Part shown: positions 26,183 to 35,290 of the stretch, piece after piece
How positions within the stretch are numbered: position 1 is the first letter of the stretch
Layout: each line of letters begins with the position of its first letter
Source of the DNA: Paenibacillus sp. FSL H8-0548
GTDB taxonomy: Bacteria > Bacillota > Bacilli > Paenibacillales > Paenibacillaceae
Direction: 5' to 3'
Length of the DNA: 64,000 nucleotides
Assembly: GCF_038630985.1 (NCBI RefSeq)
Contig: NZ_CP152049.1
Span: 500,001-564,000 of the forward strand
Position numbers and translations under genes: made by a program
Notes under the pieces: model-generated
Told to the model about the DNA's origin: nothing
Seen by the model: the letters and a program-made list of their open reading frames with translations, nothing else
The model's database searches: none

Positions 26183-27310
26183 TTGGCAGAACCGCTGAAG
26201 GCCATGTATGATGGCGATTTTTTGGAACAATTTGCGAGTCTGGTGAAGAAGGCTTGGAGTCCCTTTAATGAAGCTGTTTTTGTAGAGCGCGTCAGGGACG
26301 ATAGCTGGGAGCAGCTGGAGCTTAAAGCGCGTGCTCGTAAAATAACAGAGGCACTGGGCGCCGAATTGCCGCAGTCCTATGAAGAAGCATTGGCTGTTCT
26401 ATATCAAATAGATGAACAATGTAGAGGTCTTCCTTTCATTTTTTTTCCCGACTTTGTTGAAGTTTTCGGGATGGCGCCGCAGCATTGGGAGCTGTCGCTA
26501 GCTGCGCTGGAGAGATTCACAGAGCGTTCGACTGCTGAATTCGCGATTAGATCATTTATATTAAAGGATCCGGAGCGTATGGCTGCACATATGCTGGGCT
26601 GGACAAGCCATCCGAATGAGCATGTCAGGCGTCTCGCGAGTGAAGGTATCAGGCCTCGTCTGCCTTGGGCACAAGCGCTGCCGCTCTATAAGCGGGATCC
26701 TTCGCCGATTATTCCGATTTTGGAGAAGCTGAAAGGGGATTCTTCCCTTTATGTTCGCAAGAGCGTTGCCAATAATCTAAATGATATTGCGAAGGATCAT
26801 CCCGATTTGGTGATCGAGCTAGCGAATGCTTGGCGAGGACAGGATGTACATACGGACTGGATTATTCGGCATGGCTGCCGAACCTTGATCAAGCAGGCCC
26901 ACCCGCAGATTATGAGTCTGTTCGGCTATTCTGAGCATGAGGCGGCTGATGAGGGAGTTACAACACTTGTCAGTGCTGCTGAGCTGCAGGTTGTCCCAAG
27001 CTCGGTATCGATTGGGGGAGAGGTGTCATTGCAGTACCGGGTACAGCTGCGCGAGGGCGAACAAGCCAAGCTTCGTATCGAATATGGCATTGCATTCGTA
27101 AAGTCTGGAGGGAAAACGTCGCTTAAACGATTTTTGCTATCGGATCGCGAATATGCCGGCGGAGCAGTGGCTTCGGCTGTTCGCGTTCATCGTTTTGCTA
27201 ATTTGACGACGCGCAAGCATTATGCCGGACTTCATCGCGTGACGTTGTGGGTAAATGGAAGAGAAGTTGCAGCAGCCGATTTACTTGTGACGGAGGCTGA
27301 TCCGCAATGA
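26183..27310 (+). CDS. AlkC-like DNA alkylation repair HEAT-repeat protein
   Basis: About 375 residues from TTG 26183; GGAGGAGGGG (26165-26174) is best spaced to it, and other TTG or ATG codons upstream are too near. Helical HEAT-like repeats with FLEQFASLVKKAWSPFNEAVFVERV, AHMLGWTSHPNEHVRRLASEGIRPRLPWA, VRKSVANNLNDIAKDHPDLVIELANAW and IIRHGCRTLIKQAHPQ (in part) fit the AlkC/AlkD DNA glycosylase superfamily. These enzymes remove N3-alkyl bases without base flipping. A C-terminal beta-rich segment of about 100 residues follows the repeats, as in AlkC. The next gene overlaps by 4 bp. Confidence 0.85.
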   Translation: MAEPLKAMYDGDFLEQFASLVKKAWSPFNEAVFVERVRDDSWEQLELKARARKITEALGAELPQSYEEALAVLYQIDEQCRGLPFIFFPDFVEVFGMAPQHWELSLAALERFTERSTAEFAIRSFILKDPERMAAHMLGWTSHPNEHVRRLASEGIRPRLPWAQALPLYKRDPSPIIPILEKLKGDSSLYVRKSVANNLNDIAKDHPDLVIELANAWRGQDVHTDWIIRHGCRTLIKQAHPQIMSLFGYSEHEAADEGVTTLVSAAELQVVPSSVSIGGEVSLQYRVQLREGEQAKLRIEYGIAFVKSGGKTSLKRFLLSDREYAGGAVASAVRVHRFANLTTRKHYAGLHRVTLWVNGREVAAADLLVTEADPQ

Positions 27311-28386
27311 CTATTGGCGCCCGCGTTTTGAAGACGGGAATGGCTCTTGCCTTGGCAATTTATTTAAGTGATTGGTTTGGCTTTGCCTCACCGCTAATTG
27401 CAGCTGTGGCAGCTATATTCACGATACAGCCGTCTATTTATCGATCCTGGCAGCGTGTAGCGGATCAGGTACAGACGAATTTATTAGGCGCTGCGATCGC
27501 CATCATTGCCGTAAGATTGTTTGGCCATACACCGATAGCAGTCGGACTCGTCTGTGTTCTTGTCATTCTAATTAGCATTCGTCTAAAAATGGAAAGCACC
27601 ATCAGCTTGACGCTCGTAACGGTAGTCGCGATTATGGAGGCGAACGGTCAAGGCTGGAGTGTAGCAGTTGAACGGCTGTTGATGGTGCTTACAGGCATTG
27701 GCTCTTCTTTCGCTGTGAATGTGCTCATCTTTCCACCGCGTCCAAGACGTCAGTTTACAGAGCAAGTACATCAGGCTTATGCGCAATTGTCCTTGCTGCT
27801 GCGAACAGCCGTATCCAATGAAATGAAGGAGCAAATCTTCCGTCAAGAGAAGGAAAACCTCCATGTTACGCTGCGCAGGCTGGAGGACCGCTATGTCGTT
27901 TTCGAGGAGGAGCGGAAGGTGCTTGCTCGTGCGAAGACGAGTCATACGCGGCAGCTGCTTGTTTCCAAGCAAATGATCAAGACGCTGCAAAAAGGGGCAG
28001 ATCTTCTCGATGTGGTCGAGGAGCATTATTTTGCTTCCCCTAGTGCGGGCGAATGGGCGCTGCGCTTTGACGGACAAATTGAGGATTTATCCAAGTATCA
28101 TGAGCAAATTCTGCTGAAGGCACAGGACAAAATGAAGCCTAATGCGCTAATCGAGCCAGAGGAGGAGCGTGAGGCGCGTTTTGTAAAAGAATTATCCGCC
28201 TATATTATGGATGATCCAGATGAGCATAAACGACTCGTCTTTGTCGCATCGGGGCTGTTCGAATACGCGTACCATCTGCGCCGCCTGGAAAAGCTGATCG
28301 ATCAAGTGAATCAGCGAGAGGAAAGCGCGAAGCACAGCGGAGAAGCTCCTTTAGCGAAGGAAAGAGAAGCCGCTAATAAGGGATAA
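27307..28386 (+). CDS. Aromatic acid exporter family (FUSC/ArAE-like) membrane protein
   Basis: 359 residues. The N-terminal half has about five to six hydrophobic helices (GARVLKTGMALALAIYLSDWFGF, LIAAVAAIFTIQPSIYRSW, LLGAAIAIIAVRLFG) typical of the ArAE_1 group, and the C-terminal half is a charged, helical cytosolic domain. Members are predicted to export aromatic or other organic acids. The ATG overlaps the stop of the AlkC-like gene, so the two are co-translated; a functional link is not obvious. Confidence 0.85.
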   Translation: MTIGARVLKTGMALALAIYLSDWFGFASPLIAAVAAIFTIQPSIYRSWQRVADQVQTNLLGAAIAIIAVRLFGHTPIAVGLVCVLVILISIRLKMESTISLTLVTVVAIMEANGQGWSVAVERLLMVLTGIGSSFAVNVLIFPPRPRRQFTEQVHQAYAQLSLLLRTAVSNEMKEQIFRQEKENLHVTLRRLEDRYVVFEEERKVLARAKTSHTRQLLVSKQMIKTLQKGADLLDVVEEHYFASPSAGEWALRFDGQIEDLSKYHEQILLKAQDKMKPNALIEPEEEREARFVKELSAYIMDDPDEHKRLVFVASGLFEYAYHLRRLEKLIDQVNQREESAKHSGEAPLAKEREAANKG

Positions 28387-28410
28387 TCGCCCGCAGCATG
28401 AACGAGAAAT

Positions 28411-28466
28411 AAAAAACAGCAGGTAGAGCCACGCGTATAAGCGAGTGCTCCACCTGCTGTTTTTGT
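28411..28466 (+). terminator. Strong terminator after the exporter gene
   Basis: AAAAACAGCAGGT pairs perfectly with ACCTGCTGTTTTT; the intervening bases include GAGCCAC..GTGCTC. Confidence 0.88.
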
Positions 28467-28468
28467 TG

Positions 28469-28566
28469 AAATATAGGAAAGTATATCATTTTGCGATTCT
28501 TTCTCTATATTTCTCCGGAATGAAACGCGCCACCGCCATAAGGACGGCGACAGCCGTTTCACCTTG
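28469..28566 (+). repeat. Family B double-hairpin repeat, copy B3
   Basis: 98 bp. AAATATAGGAAAGTATATC...TCTATATTT and GAAACGCGCCACCGCC...GACAGCCGTTTC, ending ACCTTG. Its second hairpin is identical to that of B2. Confidence 0.85.
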
Positions 28567-28583
28567 TACATTCTAGCAGTGTT

Positions 28584-28883
28584 CTATTGATCGTCGTCGG
28601 TTTTATTGCTGCCCTCGTGACGGCGAGGATGCTGCATATGTGCTTCTGGATCATTGTCATCATCATGTGGGACCAGTCGTGGATCGGTATGCCCCTTATG
28701 GTGATTGTTGAAGAAGAGTTCAACTAGCTGCCATTCCGTTGCTCCAAGTATAGGATCAGCTGGGAATGTGTCGCCACGCTCAAGCTGCTCATCACGACCC
28801 CATTCATTTCGGTACGTACCCTTTACCTCAACCGGCTCCCCAGACATGGGATTCATCTCATTATGATTATTTGTATCGCTCAT
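28584..28883 (-). CDS. Conserved hypothetical acidic protein
   Basis: 99 residues, hydrophilic, rich in His, Asp and Asn. A core GTYRNEWGRDEQLERGDTFP-ADPILGATEW followed by a His/Asp-rich tail (NNHHKGHTDPRLVPHDDDND) resembles small Bacillaceae proteins of unknown role. RBS AAGGTTGGGTG lies upstream. It stands alone between family B3 and the VTT gene. Confidence 0.7.
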   Translation of the reverse strand: MSDTNNHNEMNPMSGEPVEVKGTYRNEWGRDEQLERGDTFPADPILGATEWQLVELFFNNHHKGHTDPRLVPHDDDNDPEAHMQHPRRHEGSNKTDDDQ

Positions 28884-29026
28884 ATGGTGTCACCCAACCT
28901 TCCTATTCTCATAATTTGTGCTGCGACACTGCTTTGTGATCGGCATATTCATCTTCACAAGAATATCCTCAACAGTGTGCCACAAAAGGAAGAAATGTAT
29001 GAGCCAAGGTACTATTTTCATAAGGC

Positions 29027-29635
29027 TCAACCATTCAGCTGATAACGGGATTCGAGTCGTTTGCCCCCAAACCACAAGACTAGAACAGCAGTAATCGAGA
29101 CAAAAATACGCCAAGGCTCATCCACCAGATTGCCAATATCGAAGCTGATCAAGGAGATACAGAAGATCATAACGGCCTTTCCGAGCAGCGTAGCAAGCAG
29201 AAACGTGTGAAAAGGGATTTTGCTCAGACCTGAGACGACGGTAATAATGACCGACGGTGTGAATGGAAAGCAAGAGAGCAAAAACAACGGCGTAAATCCT
29301 CTTTTTTCCACCCAATTAAAAAACCGCTGCGATTTTGGAAAACGTTTCTCCATCCGTCCCTTTACATTTCGCCCCAGCTTGCGGCTAATCCAAAATACAC
29401 AGACAGCGCCGGTAGTTACGCCGATCCAGGAGAATAAGAAACCAAAGCCCAGACCGTAAATATTGGCATTAGCCGCAATGATAAGGATTAAAGGGAGGAA
29501 GGGGAGAAACGATTCAATCATCGGCAGCAAAATGCCGGGAAAAGGCCCCCACTGGGAATAGCTTTCCAGTGTCCATTGTATGGAATCGAGATCCAAGTGC
29601 TTTATGTATTCCAGCCAGTTGCGCCAATCGTCCAT
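29027..29635 (-). CDS. TVP38/TMEM64 (VTT domain) membrane protein
   Basis: 202 residues. The VTT pattern is clear: GILLPMIESFLPFLPLILIIAANANIYG, the glycine-rich GFLFSWIGVTTGAVCVFWISRKLGR, then LLSCFPFTPSVIITVVSGLSKIP. Members belong to the DedA superfamily and are linked to lipid scrambling or membrane homeostasis. It is the last gene of a three-gene unit with an MFS transporter and a lipid glycosyltransferase-like gene, which fits membrane lipid work. Confidence 0.88.
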   Translation of the reverse strand: MDDWRNWLEYIKHLDLDSIQWTLESYSQWGPFPGILLPMIESFLPFLPLILIIAANANIYGLGFGFLFSWIGVTTGAVCVFWISRKLGRNVKGRMEKRFPKSQRFFNWVEKRGFTPLFLLSCFPFTPSVIITVVSGLSKIPFHTFLLATLLGKAVMIFCISLISFDIGNLVDEPWRIFVSITAVLVLWFGGKRLESRYQLNG

Positions 29636-29639
29636 AGTG

Positions 29640-30845
29640 TTAACCCCGTTCTAATTTGTTTGTAGCTTTATCATTTACAGTGAACAGCCGGATCGGGAGG
29701 AAAAAATAAAATACGCCAATGAGCCCAAAAAGAATTGCACTCATCCAGAAGACAGCTGCCTCTCCTCTCCAAGCAGCAATCAAACCGCCTATACCGGGTC
29801 CGATCATGACGCCAATACCTTCAAAGGTCGATAAAACACCCCAGCCAAGTCCTTCTTGCTTCGGTGGAACATAGGCGGCCAGCAATGCATTCCATGCAGG
29901 AAGGATAGCGGAATATGATAATCCAAGACCTGCTGATATAAGTAAACAATACCAGAACGTTAGACCCGAGGCCAGCAGGTACAACCCTAGCGAGAAGAGC
30001 ATGAATCCCGCCGTTAAAAACCACTTTTTCCCGCCCAGCTTATCGGAGAGCGTTCCCATGGGAACAAGACCAGCAACTGCGCAAACCCCTCCTGCCGTAA
30101 GGAGTATGGAGTATTGTGTGCCAGAGAGCCCGAGCTCTTGATCTGCGAAGACAGGCAAAATCGGAATGAGCATGCTCGCACCTGTCGTCTGCAAAATCAT
30201 TCCTGGCAGAAGCAGCTTGATATGGCTGAGTCTTTCCTTAAGGATGATGAACTGCTGTCGCATGGGTATGCTGCTTGGCGTATTTGCCTTTTCTTTGCTC
30301 ATAAAGAGCGTCAGCAGACATGCAGCTGCGGACATGCTGACAAGCAGTTTGTAGGTAAACGATACGTTATAATCGAGTAAAATATTACAAACAATTGGAC
30401 CGCTCCCGAGACCGACCATCCAGATCGTGTACAGCAGTCCCATTTGGGTAGCGCGCTTCTCCTTCGTAACCTTCGTCAAGCAGACAATCCAAATGGGTGA
30501 CATGCCGATGCCATATAACGCAGCAGATCCAATTAACATCCAGGGCAGCTCCGCAAATTGCAGCAAATAAACGCCGGCAAGCGAAATTATCAGACCGGCC
30601 TGTACGACGATTCTAATCGAGAAGCGATCTAATAAATAGCCAATCGCCATTTTCAGAAGAGTATCGGTTATATAGTGAGCTGAAATAGCAGCTCCGATCA
30701 CATCGGGAGCAAGTCCCAATGATTTGGCGCCATATATAGGCAGTAAGCTGACAAGAACAGCTCCTCTTACAAACTCGACAACGAACAAAATAACGGAGAT
30801 AAGACGCATCTCCGCCCCAAACCAACCGTTCTGATTTGTATGCAC
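29640..30845 (-). CDS. MFS transporter
   Basis: About 401 residues with twelve hydrophobic helices. GTG 30845 is 7 bases after GAAGGG and is preferred over TTG 30851. The loop between helices 2 and 3 (GYLLDRFSIRIVV) and the later GTLSDKLGGKKW show the MFS A motif. A role as efflux pump or lipid flippase is possible given its neighbours; the substrate cannot be read. It ends 4 bp before the VTT gene starts and begins 18 bp after the glycosyltransferase stop. Confidence 0.9.
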   Translation of the reverse strand: MHTNQNGWFGAEMRLISVILFVVEFVRGAVLVSLLPIYGAKSLGLAPDVIGAAISAHYITDTLLKMAIGYLLDRFSIRIVVQAGLIISLAGVYLLQFAELPWMLIGSAALYGIGMSPIWIVCLTKVTKEKRATQMGLLYTIWMVGLGSGPIVCNILLDYNVSFTYKLLVSMSAAACLLTLFMSKEKANTPSSIPMRQQFIILKERLSHIKLLLPGMILQTTGASMLIPILPVFADQELGLSGTQYSILLTAGGVCAVAGLVPMGTLSDKLGGKKWFLTAGFMLFSLGLYLLASGLTFWYCLLISAGLGLSYSAILPAWNALLAAYVPPKQEGLGWGVLSTFEGIGVMIGPGIGGLIAAWRGEAAVFWMSAILFGLIGVFYFFLPIRLFTVNDKATNKLERG

Positions 30846-30862
30846 GGACAAGCCCTTCTCTC

Positions 30863-32026
30863 CTATAGAGTCGCTGTATTCTCCATTATACGCAAATTGG
30901 ATAACATATCAAAAACAATGGCTTCCGCTGCTGCGTGCTTAACTTGAAGCTGCTTCGTGGACAGCTTGCTTACGGTAAGAAGGAGTGGGTCGCGCATGAG
31001 TTTCAAAATGCTGGCTGTGAGCTCCCTAGCCTCATAGGATATAACAGCTGCTCCCTTGGATGCGAGATAAAGCGCATTTTGTTTTTCTTGTCCAGGAACC
31101 GGTTTATAGATAAAGATAGGCAATCCGGCAGCAATTCCTTCGGAGAGCGTAACGCCGCCAGGCTTGGTTACGAGACAATCAGAAATGGCCATTAGCTCAT
31201 GAATAGACTCTAGGTAGCCATACACTTGCAAGCGTGAGGCGCCTTCGCGGTTTTGAAATTGCTGCTCTATGGCGTCCTTCATAAGAAGATTGCGTCCGCA
31301 TACGAGTGCGATCTGGATGTTATCGTCCAGAAGAAGCTGGCTGCATATTTGGAATAGATTGGGGACAACACCCTGCGCGCCTGCCATAATAAGAACGACC
31401 GGGGAGTCGGGGCTCAGCTTATAGCGGTCATATAGCAGCGAGCTAGCTTTTGTTGCGTAAAAACCGCGCTTAAGCGGGATTCCGCTCACTTGAATGGCAA
31501 TTTCGGGAATGCCTAGCAGCACCAGCTCTTGCTTCAAATCCTCGGTTGCCACATAATAGCGGTCGATGCTGGGATGAACCCAGCGGCGATGCAAATCAAA
31601 ATCGGTGATGACAGCGTAGGAGGGGGGCTGAGGGCTATTGCGCCGTTTAGTCTCCGCAAGCCCAAAGCCCGGAAAGGTATGTAGAACGATATCCGGCTGC
31701 TCTATTTCGAGAATTCGCCTGATCTTATCGCTTCCAAAGGAATGAAGCAGGCTGCCGAAAAAGGAATCATGATTCATCAGTTTAGTGAAATCATACATCC
31801 AGCCGTATAGTGAAGGCATAGAAGAGTAGCTTTTTAAGTAGAATCGTCTGGTCAGCTCGTTCAGCCAAGGGTGAGATTCTGCCATTAGATCTATCATTAC
31901 AGTATGATAATTGCCTGTCTCCTCCCATGCGCCCTTAATTGCGCGAGCTACTTGCAGATGGCCTTCTCCGTAAGACGCGTACAAAATGAGCAGCTTCGGC
32001 TGTGAATCGTTAACAACAGAAATCAT
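30863..32026 (-). CDS. UgtP/MGDG synthase-like glycosyltransferase
   Basis: 387 residues from ATG 32026 (AGGAGGTG 5 bases upstream); a longer frame has no site. The N-terminal acceptor domain begins PKLLILYASYGEGHLQVARAI, with the GxGH motif of MGDG synthases. The C-terminal GT28-type domain has VLIMAGAQGVVPN, VYGYLESIHELMAISDCLVTKPGG-TLSEGIAAGLP and PGQEKQNALYL. It probably transfers a sugar from UDP-sugar to diacylglycerol at the inner leaflet, or to a related lipid. It is first in the operon with MFS and VTT genes. Confidence 0.88.
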   Translation of the reverse strand: MISVVNDSQPKLLILYASYGEGHLQVARAIKGAWEETGNYHTVMIDLMAESHPWLNELTRRFYLKSYSSMPSLYGWMYDFTKLMNHDSFFGSLLHSFGSDKIRRILEIEQPDIVLHTFPGFGLAETKRRNSPQPPSYAVITDFDLHRRWVHPSIDRYYVATEDLKQELVLLGIPEIAIQVSGIPLKRGFYATKASSLLYDRYKLSPDSPVVLIMAGAQGVVPNLFQICSQLLLDDNIQIALVCGRNLLMKDAIEQQFQNREGASRLQVYGYLESIHELMAISDCLVTKPGGVTLSEGIAAGLPIFIYKPVPGQEKQNALYLASKGAAVISYEARELTASILKLMRDPLLLTVSKLSTKQLQVKHAAAEAIVFDMLSNLRIMENTATL

Positions 32027-32160
32027 AAGCACACCTCCTGCCGTTAGTGTAGCCACCAATTGTCATGCGATGATGAACGCAGTTTGGTTAAATTGTGTAA
32101 TTTTTGTATAATGGTTACGTAATCCATCCTATTTCAAAAATTGAAGGAGCGATGATTAGA

Positions 32161-33138
32161 ATGCAATACACGAAGCTGGGAAGATCGGGACTGCGAGTAA
32201 GCCGTTTATGCCTTGGTACGATGAATTTTGGAGTAGATACCGATGAAAAGGAATCATTTCGTATACTAGATGCTGCGCGAGACGCAGGAATTAACTTTAT
32301 TGATACCGCGAATATTTATGGCTGGGGAGAGAATGCTGGCCGTACAGAAGAAATTATCGGAAATTGGTTCGAGCAGGGCGGGGGACGCCGCGAGAGTACA
32401 GTGCTGGCTACCAAAGTAAACGGGGACATGCATGATGCTCATGATGGCCCTAATAGAGAAGCAGGCCTTTCAGCTTACAAAATTCGCAGACATCTGGAAG
32501 GCTCGCTGAAGCGCCTTAAAACCGATCATATAGAGCTTTACCAAATGCATCATATCGATCGCAGCGTGAATTGGCAGGAGCTTTTTGGAGCATTTGAAAT
32601 CGCTGCACACCAAGGCAAGATCGGCTACATAGGAGCAAGTAACTTCGCAGGCTGGGATATTGCCGTAGCACAGGGGGAGGCGAAGGCGAGAGGCGCGCTT
32701 GGCCTGGTGTCTGAGCAGCATAAATATAATCTTTTATGCCGTTTGCCAGAGCTAGAGGTACTGCCAGCTTCGCAAGCGCTGGGACTCGGAGTTATTCCGT
32801 GGAGCCCGCTTGATGGCGGCTTGCTGGCGGGCAATCATCGCCGCAAGGATGGAGGTCGCCGCAGCGGTGATTCGAAACGATTCGAGCAGCATAAAGACAA
32901 GCTTGAAGCTTATGCAGCATTTTGTGACGAGCTTGGCGAGCCGGAGGATCTTGTATCACTTGCATGGCTGCTTGCTAATCCAGCTGTGACCGCTCCGATT
33001 ATTGGCGTGCGTACGCTGGACCAGTTCAAGCGCTCGCTTCGCGCAGTGGAAATTACGCTAGATGAATCGGCTCTTAAGCGTATAGATGAGATTTTCCCAG
33101 GCCCTGGCGGAGATGCGCCGCGCGCATACGCCTGGTAA
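32161..33138 (+). CDS. Aldo/keto reductase
   Basis: 325 residues from ATG 32161; ATG 32152 lies too near AAGGAG. TIM-barrel NADPH oxidoreductase with MQYTKLGRSGLRVSRLCLGTMNFG, the catalytic Asp and Tyr in FIDTANIYGWGENAG, Lys in VLATKV, and His in LYQMHHIDR. The C-terminal cofactor loop IIGVRTLDQFKRSL is typical. Close to the YghZ/Gpr-like subgroup in general pattern. Monocistronic, ending in a bidirectional terminator. Confidence 0.92.
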   Translation: MQYTKLGRSGLRVSRLCLGTMNFGVDTDEKESFRILDAARDAGINFIDTANIYGWGENAGRTEEIIGNWFEQGGGRRESTVLATKVNGDMHDAHDGPNREAGLSAYKIRRHLEGSLKRLKTDHIELYQMHHIDRSVNWQELFGAFEIAAHQGKIGYIGASNFAGWDIAVAQGEAKARGALGLVSEQHKYNLLCRLPELEVLPASQALGLGVIPWSPLDGGLLAGNHRRKDGGRRSGDSKRFEQHKDKLEAYAAFCDELGEPEDLVSLAWLLANPAVTAPIIGVRTLDQFKRSLRAVEITLDESALKRIDEIFPGPGGDAPRAYAW

Positions 33139-33174
33139 TGCCAAGAGACGGTCTCAATAGGTATTAGTTGCATG

Positions 33175-33232
33175 AAAAAAAGGGACTGTCACTCAAGTAG
33201 TTTTAGCTACTTTCCTGACAGTCCCTTTCGAT
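33175..33232. terminator. Bidirectional terminator between the reductase and ilvA
   Basis: AAAGGGACTGTCA (33179-33191) pairs with TGACAGTCCCTTT (33216-33228), with an inner AGTAG/CTACT stem. A-rich and T-rich flanks serve both converging genes. Confidence 0.88.
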
Positions 33233-33244
33233 TTAAAGGCTAGC

Positions 33245-34513
33245 TCAAATCAACAGATTAAATAGGACAGGGTCTTTGTTGAGTTCTACAAATTGAAAGC
33301 CCTTCTTGGACATTCGATCGACAAGCGGCTCGTAATCCTCTTTGTGCTTGAGCTCAATGCCAACGAGTGCAGGACCGTTGTCCTTATTCGATTTCTTCGT
33401 GTATTCGAAGCGGGTAATATCATCGCTCGGGCCCAGCACCTGATCAAGAAATTCTCGAAGCGCTCCGGCGCGTTGGGGAAAGCTGACCATAAAATAATGC
33501 TTATAGCCCTCATAGATGAGGGAGCGTTCTTTAATTTCTTGCATGCGATCGACATCGTTATTGCCGCCGCTCACGATGCAAATAACGGTTTTTCCTTTAA
33601 TTTGATCGCGATAGGCTTCCAGCGCAGCAATTGGCAAGGCGCCAGCCGGCTCGGCTACGATCGCATTTTCATTGTACAAATCAAGCAGCGTTGTACATAC
33701 CTTTCCTTCGGGTACAGAAATAACATCGTCGAGCTGATCTCTGCAAAGCTCGAACGTCAAATCTCCGATCCGTTTGACGGCTGCGCCGTCAACAAATTTA
33801 TCGATTTGATCAAGCGGCGTAACTTTACCGGCATCAAGAGATGCTCTAAGCGACTGAGCGCCCTCTGGTTCAACACCAATGACTTTCGTTGTTGGAGAGA
33901 CGATTTTTACGTAAGAGGATACCCCTGCTGCAAGTCCGCCGCCGCCAACAGTCAAAAATATAAAGTCAGGCACAGCATCGGCCGACTCCATCAGTTCTTG
34001 CCCGATGGTTCCGTTGCCTGCGATGATTTTTGGATCATCAAACGGGTGAATGAATGCCATGCCGCTGCGGTCGCACTCCGCAACCGCTTCAGAATAAGCG
34101 TCATCGAAAGTGTCTCCTGTCAGGATGACCTCTACGTAAGAACCGCCGAAGAAGCTGACTTGCGAAACCTTTTGACGTGGAGTCGTACTTGGCATATAGA
34201 TTTTTCCTGGAATGCCGAGTGTTTGACAGGAATACGCTACTCCTTGCGCATGATTGCCTGCACTTGCGCAGACTACGCCTTTGGCAAGTACTTCAGGAGC
34301 AAGAGAACGCATAAGGTGATAGGCGCCGCGTATTTTGAAGGAGCGAACGATTTGAAGATCCTCTCTCTTCAGCAGCACATTGCAATTGTATCTCTCGGAT
34401 AACACACGGTTATGCTGGAGAGGTGTACGTGTAATAACATCCTTTAAGTGCATTTGCGCTTGGACGATTTCTTCAAGCCCTATGCGGTGTAACGGTATAT
34501 TGTTCGTATTCAC
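33245..34513 (-). CDS. ilvA: Threonine ammonia-lyase, biosynthetic
   Basis: 422 residues from GTG 34513 (GAGAGGATG upstream), the length of the Bacillus enzyme. PLP fold type II: the Schiff-base Lys in REDLQIVRSFKIRGAYHLM, CASAGNHAQGVAYSC, the Gly-rich phosphate loop TVGGGGLAAG, and IVSGGNND. A C-terminal ACT-like regulatory region of about 80 residues (YFMVSFPQRAGALREFLDQVLGPSDDITRFEYTKKSN, in part) should bind isoleucine or valine. It makes 2-oxobutanoate for isoleucine synthesis. It lies apart from other ilv genes here. Confidence 0.95.
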   Translation of the reverse strand: MNTNNIPLHRIGLEEIVQAQMHLKDVITRTPLQHNRVLSERYNCNVLLKREDLQIVRSFKIRGAYHLMRSLAPEVLAKGVVCASAGNHAQGVAYSCQTLGIPGKIYMPSTTPRQKVSQVSFFGGSYVEVILTGDTFDDAYSEAVAECDRSGMAFIHPFDDPKIIAGNGTIGQELMESADAVPDFIFLTVGGGGLAAGVSSYVKIVSPTTKVIGVEPEGAQSLRASLDAGKVTPLDQIDKFVDGAAVKRIGDLTFELCRDQLDDVISVPEGKVCTTLLDLYNENAIVAEPAGALPIAALEAYRDQIKGKTVICIVSGGNNDVDRMQEIKERSLIYEGYKHYFMVSFPQRAGALREFLDQVLGPSDDITRFEYTKKSNKDNGPALVGIELKHKEDYEPLVDRMSKKGFQFVELNKDPVLFNLLI

Positions 34514-34642
34514 GGTTGTACATCCTCTCAGCCGTTAATCTTGGTCGGCAGCATAATTATTTGCTTATTATAGCACTATCAATATAAATTGGCGCAATAG
34601 AAAATAGTTTTAATCAATAAAGGCAAAGGAGGAAGCGGACGG

Positions 34643-35230
34643 ATGAGGATTATAAAACGATTACTGACAGTCATCATTGTGATTGCTCTATTGCTTGGCG
34701 GAGCAAGCTGGTGGCTGATATCCTATATCAAGCCAGAGGAGCAGCTCGATATGAGCTACACACCCATTGATGTGAAGGAGAAGGCGCTGGACATGGTCAA
34801 AAAATTAAAGCCAGAGCTCGTCCTTACGGAAGCGGATATTAACCATTTAATCAAAATGAATATGAAAAAAGAGTATGCAAGCAGTGAGAACGGAGTCTCC
34901 TTCCTGGAGCTGACGAAGGATCTCCGATTGGACGGCGCTCATTTCGATCTAGAGGAGGATAGGCTGATCGCCCGTATGAATGTTACCTATATGGATCGAA
35001 TTCCTGCTGAGCTGGACGCTGTATACTCGCTGGAGTGGCAAGCGCCAAACATTGTGCTAAGACCGCAGTCGCTATCGCTAAAGAACATTTCTTTGCCTAC
35101 TGGCGTTTTGGAGACAATCATTATACCGCTGGATTTGCCAAGTCAGGATATTGTGACCGTGCAGGCTGTTCGGTTCGAGCAGGACTTACTTAAAATTGAT
35201 TTCAAGCTCCAGCTGAAAATTCAGCTTTAA
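34643..35230 (+). CDS. Membrane-anchored hypothetical protein
   Basis: 195 residues with AAAGGAGG before the ATG. One N-terminal helix (LLTVIIVIALLLGGASWWLISYI) then an extracytoplasmic region of alternating beta and helical character with LVLTEADINHLIKM. This resembles the YpmS-type (DUF2140) layout, but the match is by general pattern only. No lipobox is present. Single gene with a terminator. Confidence 0.65.
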   Translation: MRIIKRLLTVIIVIALLLGGASWWLISYIKPEEQLDMSYTPIDVKEKALDMVKKLKPELVLTEADINHLIKMNMKKEYASSENGVSFLELTKDLRLDGAHFDLEEDRLIARMNVTYMDRIPAELDAVYSLEWQAPNIVLRPQSLSLKNISLPTGVLETIIIPLDLPSQDIVTVQAVRFEQDLLKIDFKLQLKIQL

Positions 35231-35243
35231 TTAATAATAAAGA

Positions 35244-35289
35244 GAAAAAACGACAGACAAAGGATAATCCTTCGTCTGTCGTTTTTTTT
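35244..35289. terminator. Bidirectional terminator
   Basis: AAAAACGACAGAC pairs with GTCTGTCGTTTTT, with AAAGGAT/ATCCTT extending the stem. Serves the hypothetical protein and the collagen-like gene. Confidence 0.88.
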
Positions 35290-35290
35290 A

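Noticed and set aside
28890..29114. 74-codon minus-strand frame overlapping the VTT gene
   Set aside because: It overlaps the 3' end of the VTT gene in another frame and has no ribosome site.
33293..34402. Long plus-strand reading frame (369 codons) antisense to ilvA
   Set aside because: It mirrors the ilvA codons, has no ribosome site and no recognisable motif; ilvA on the other strand is certain.
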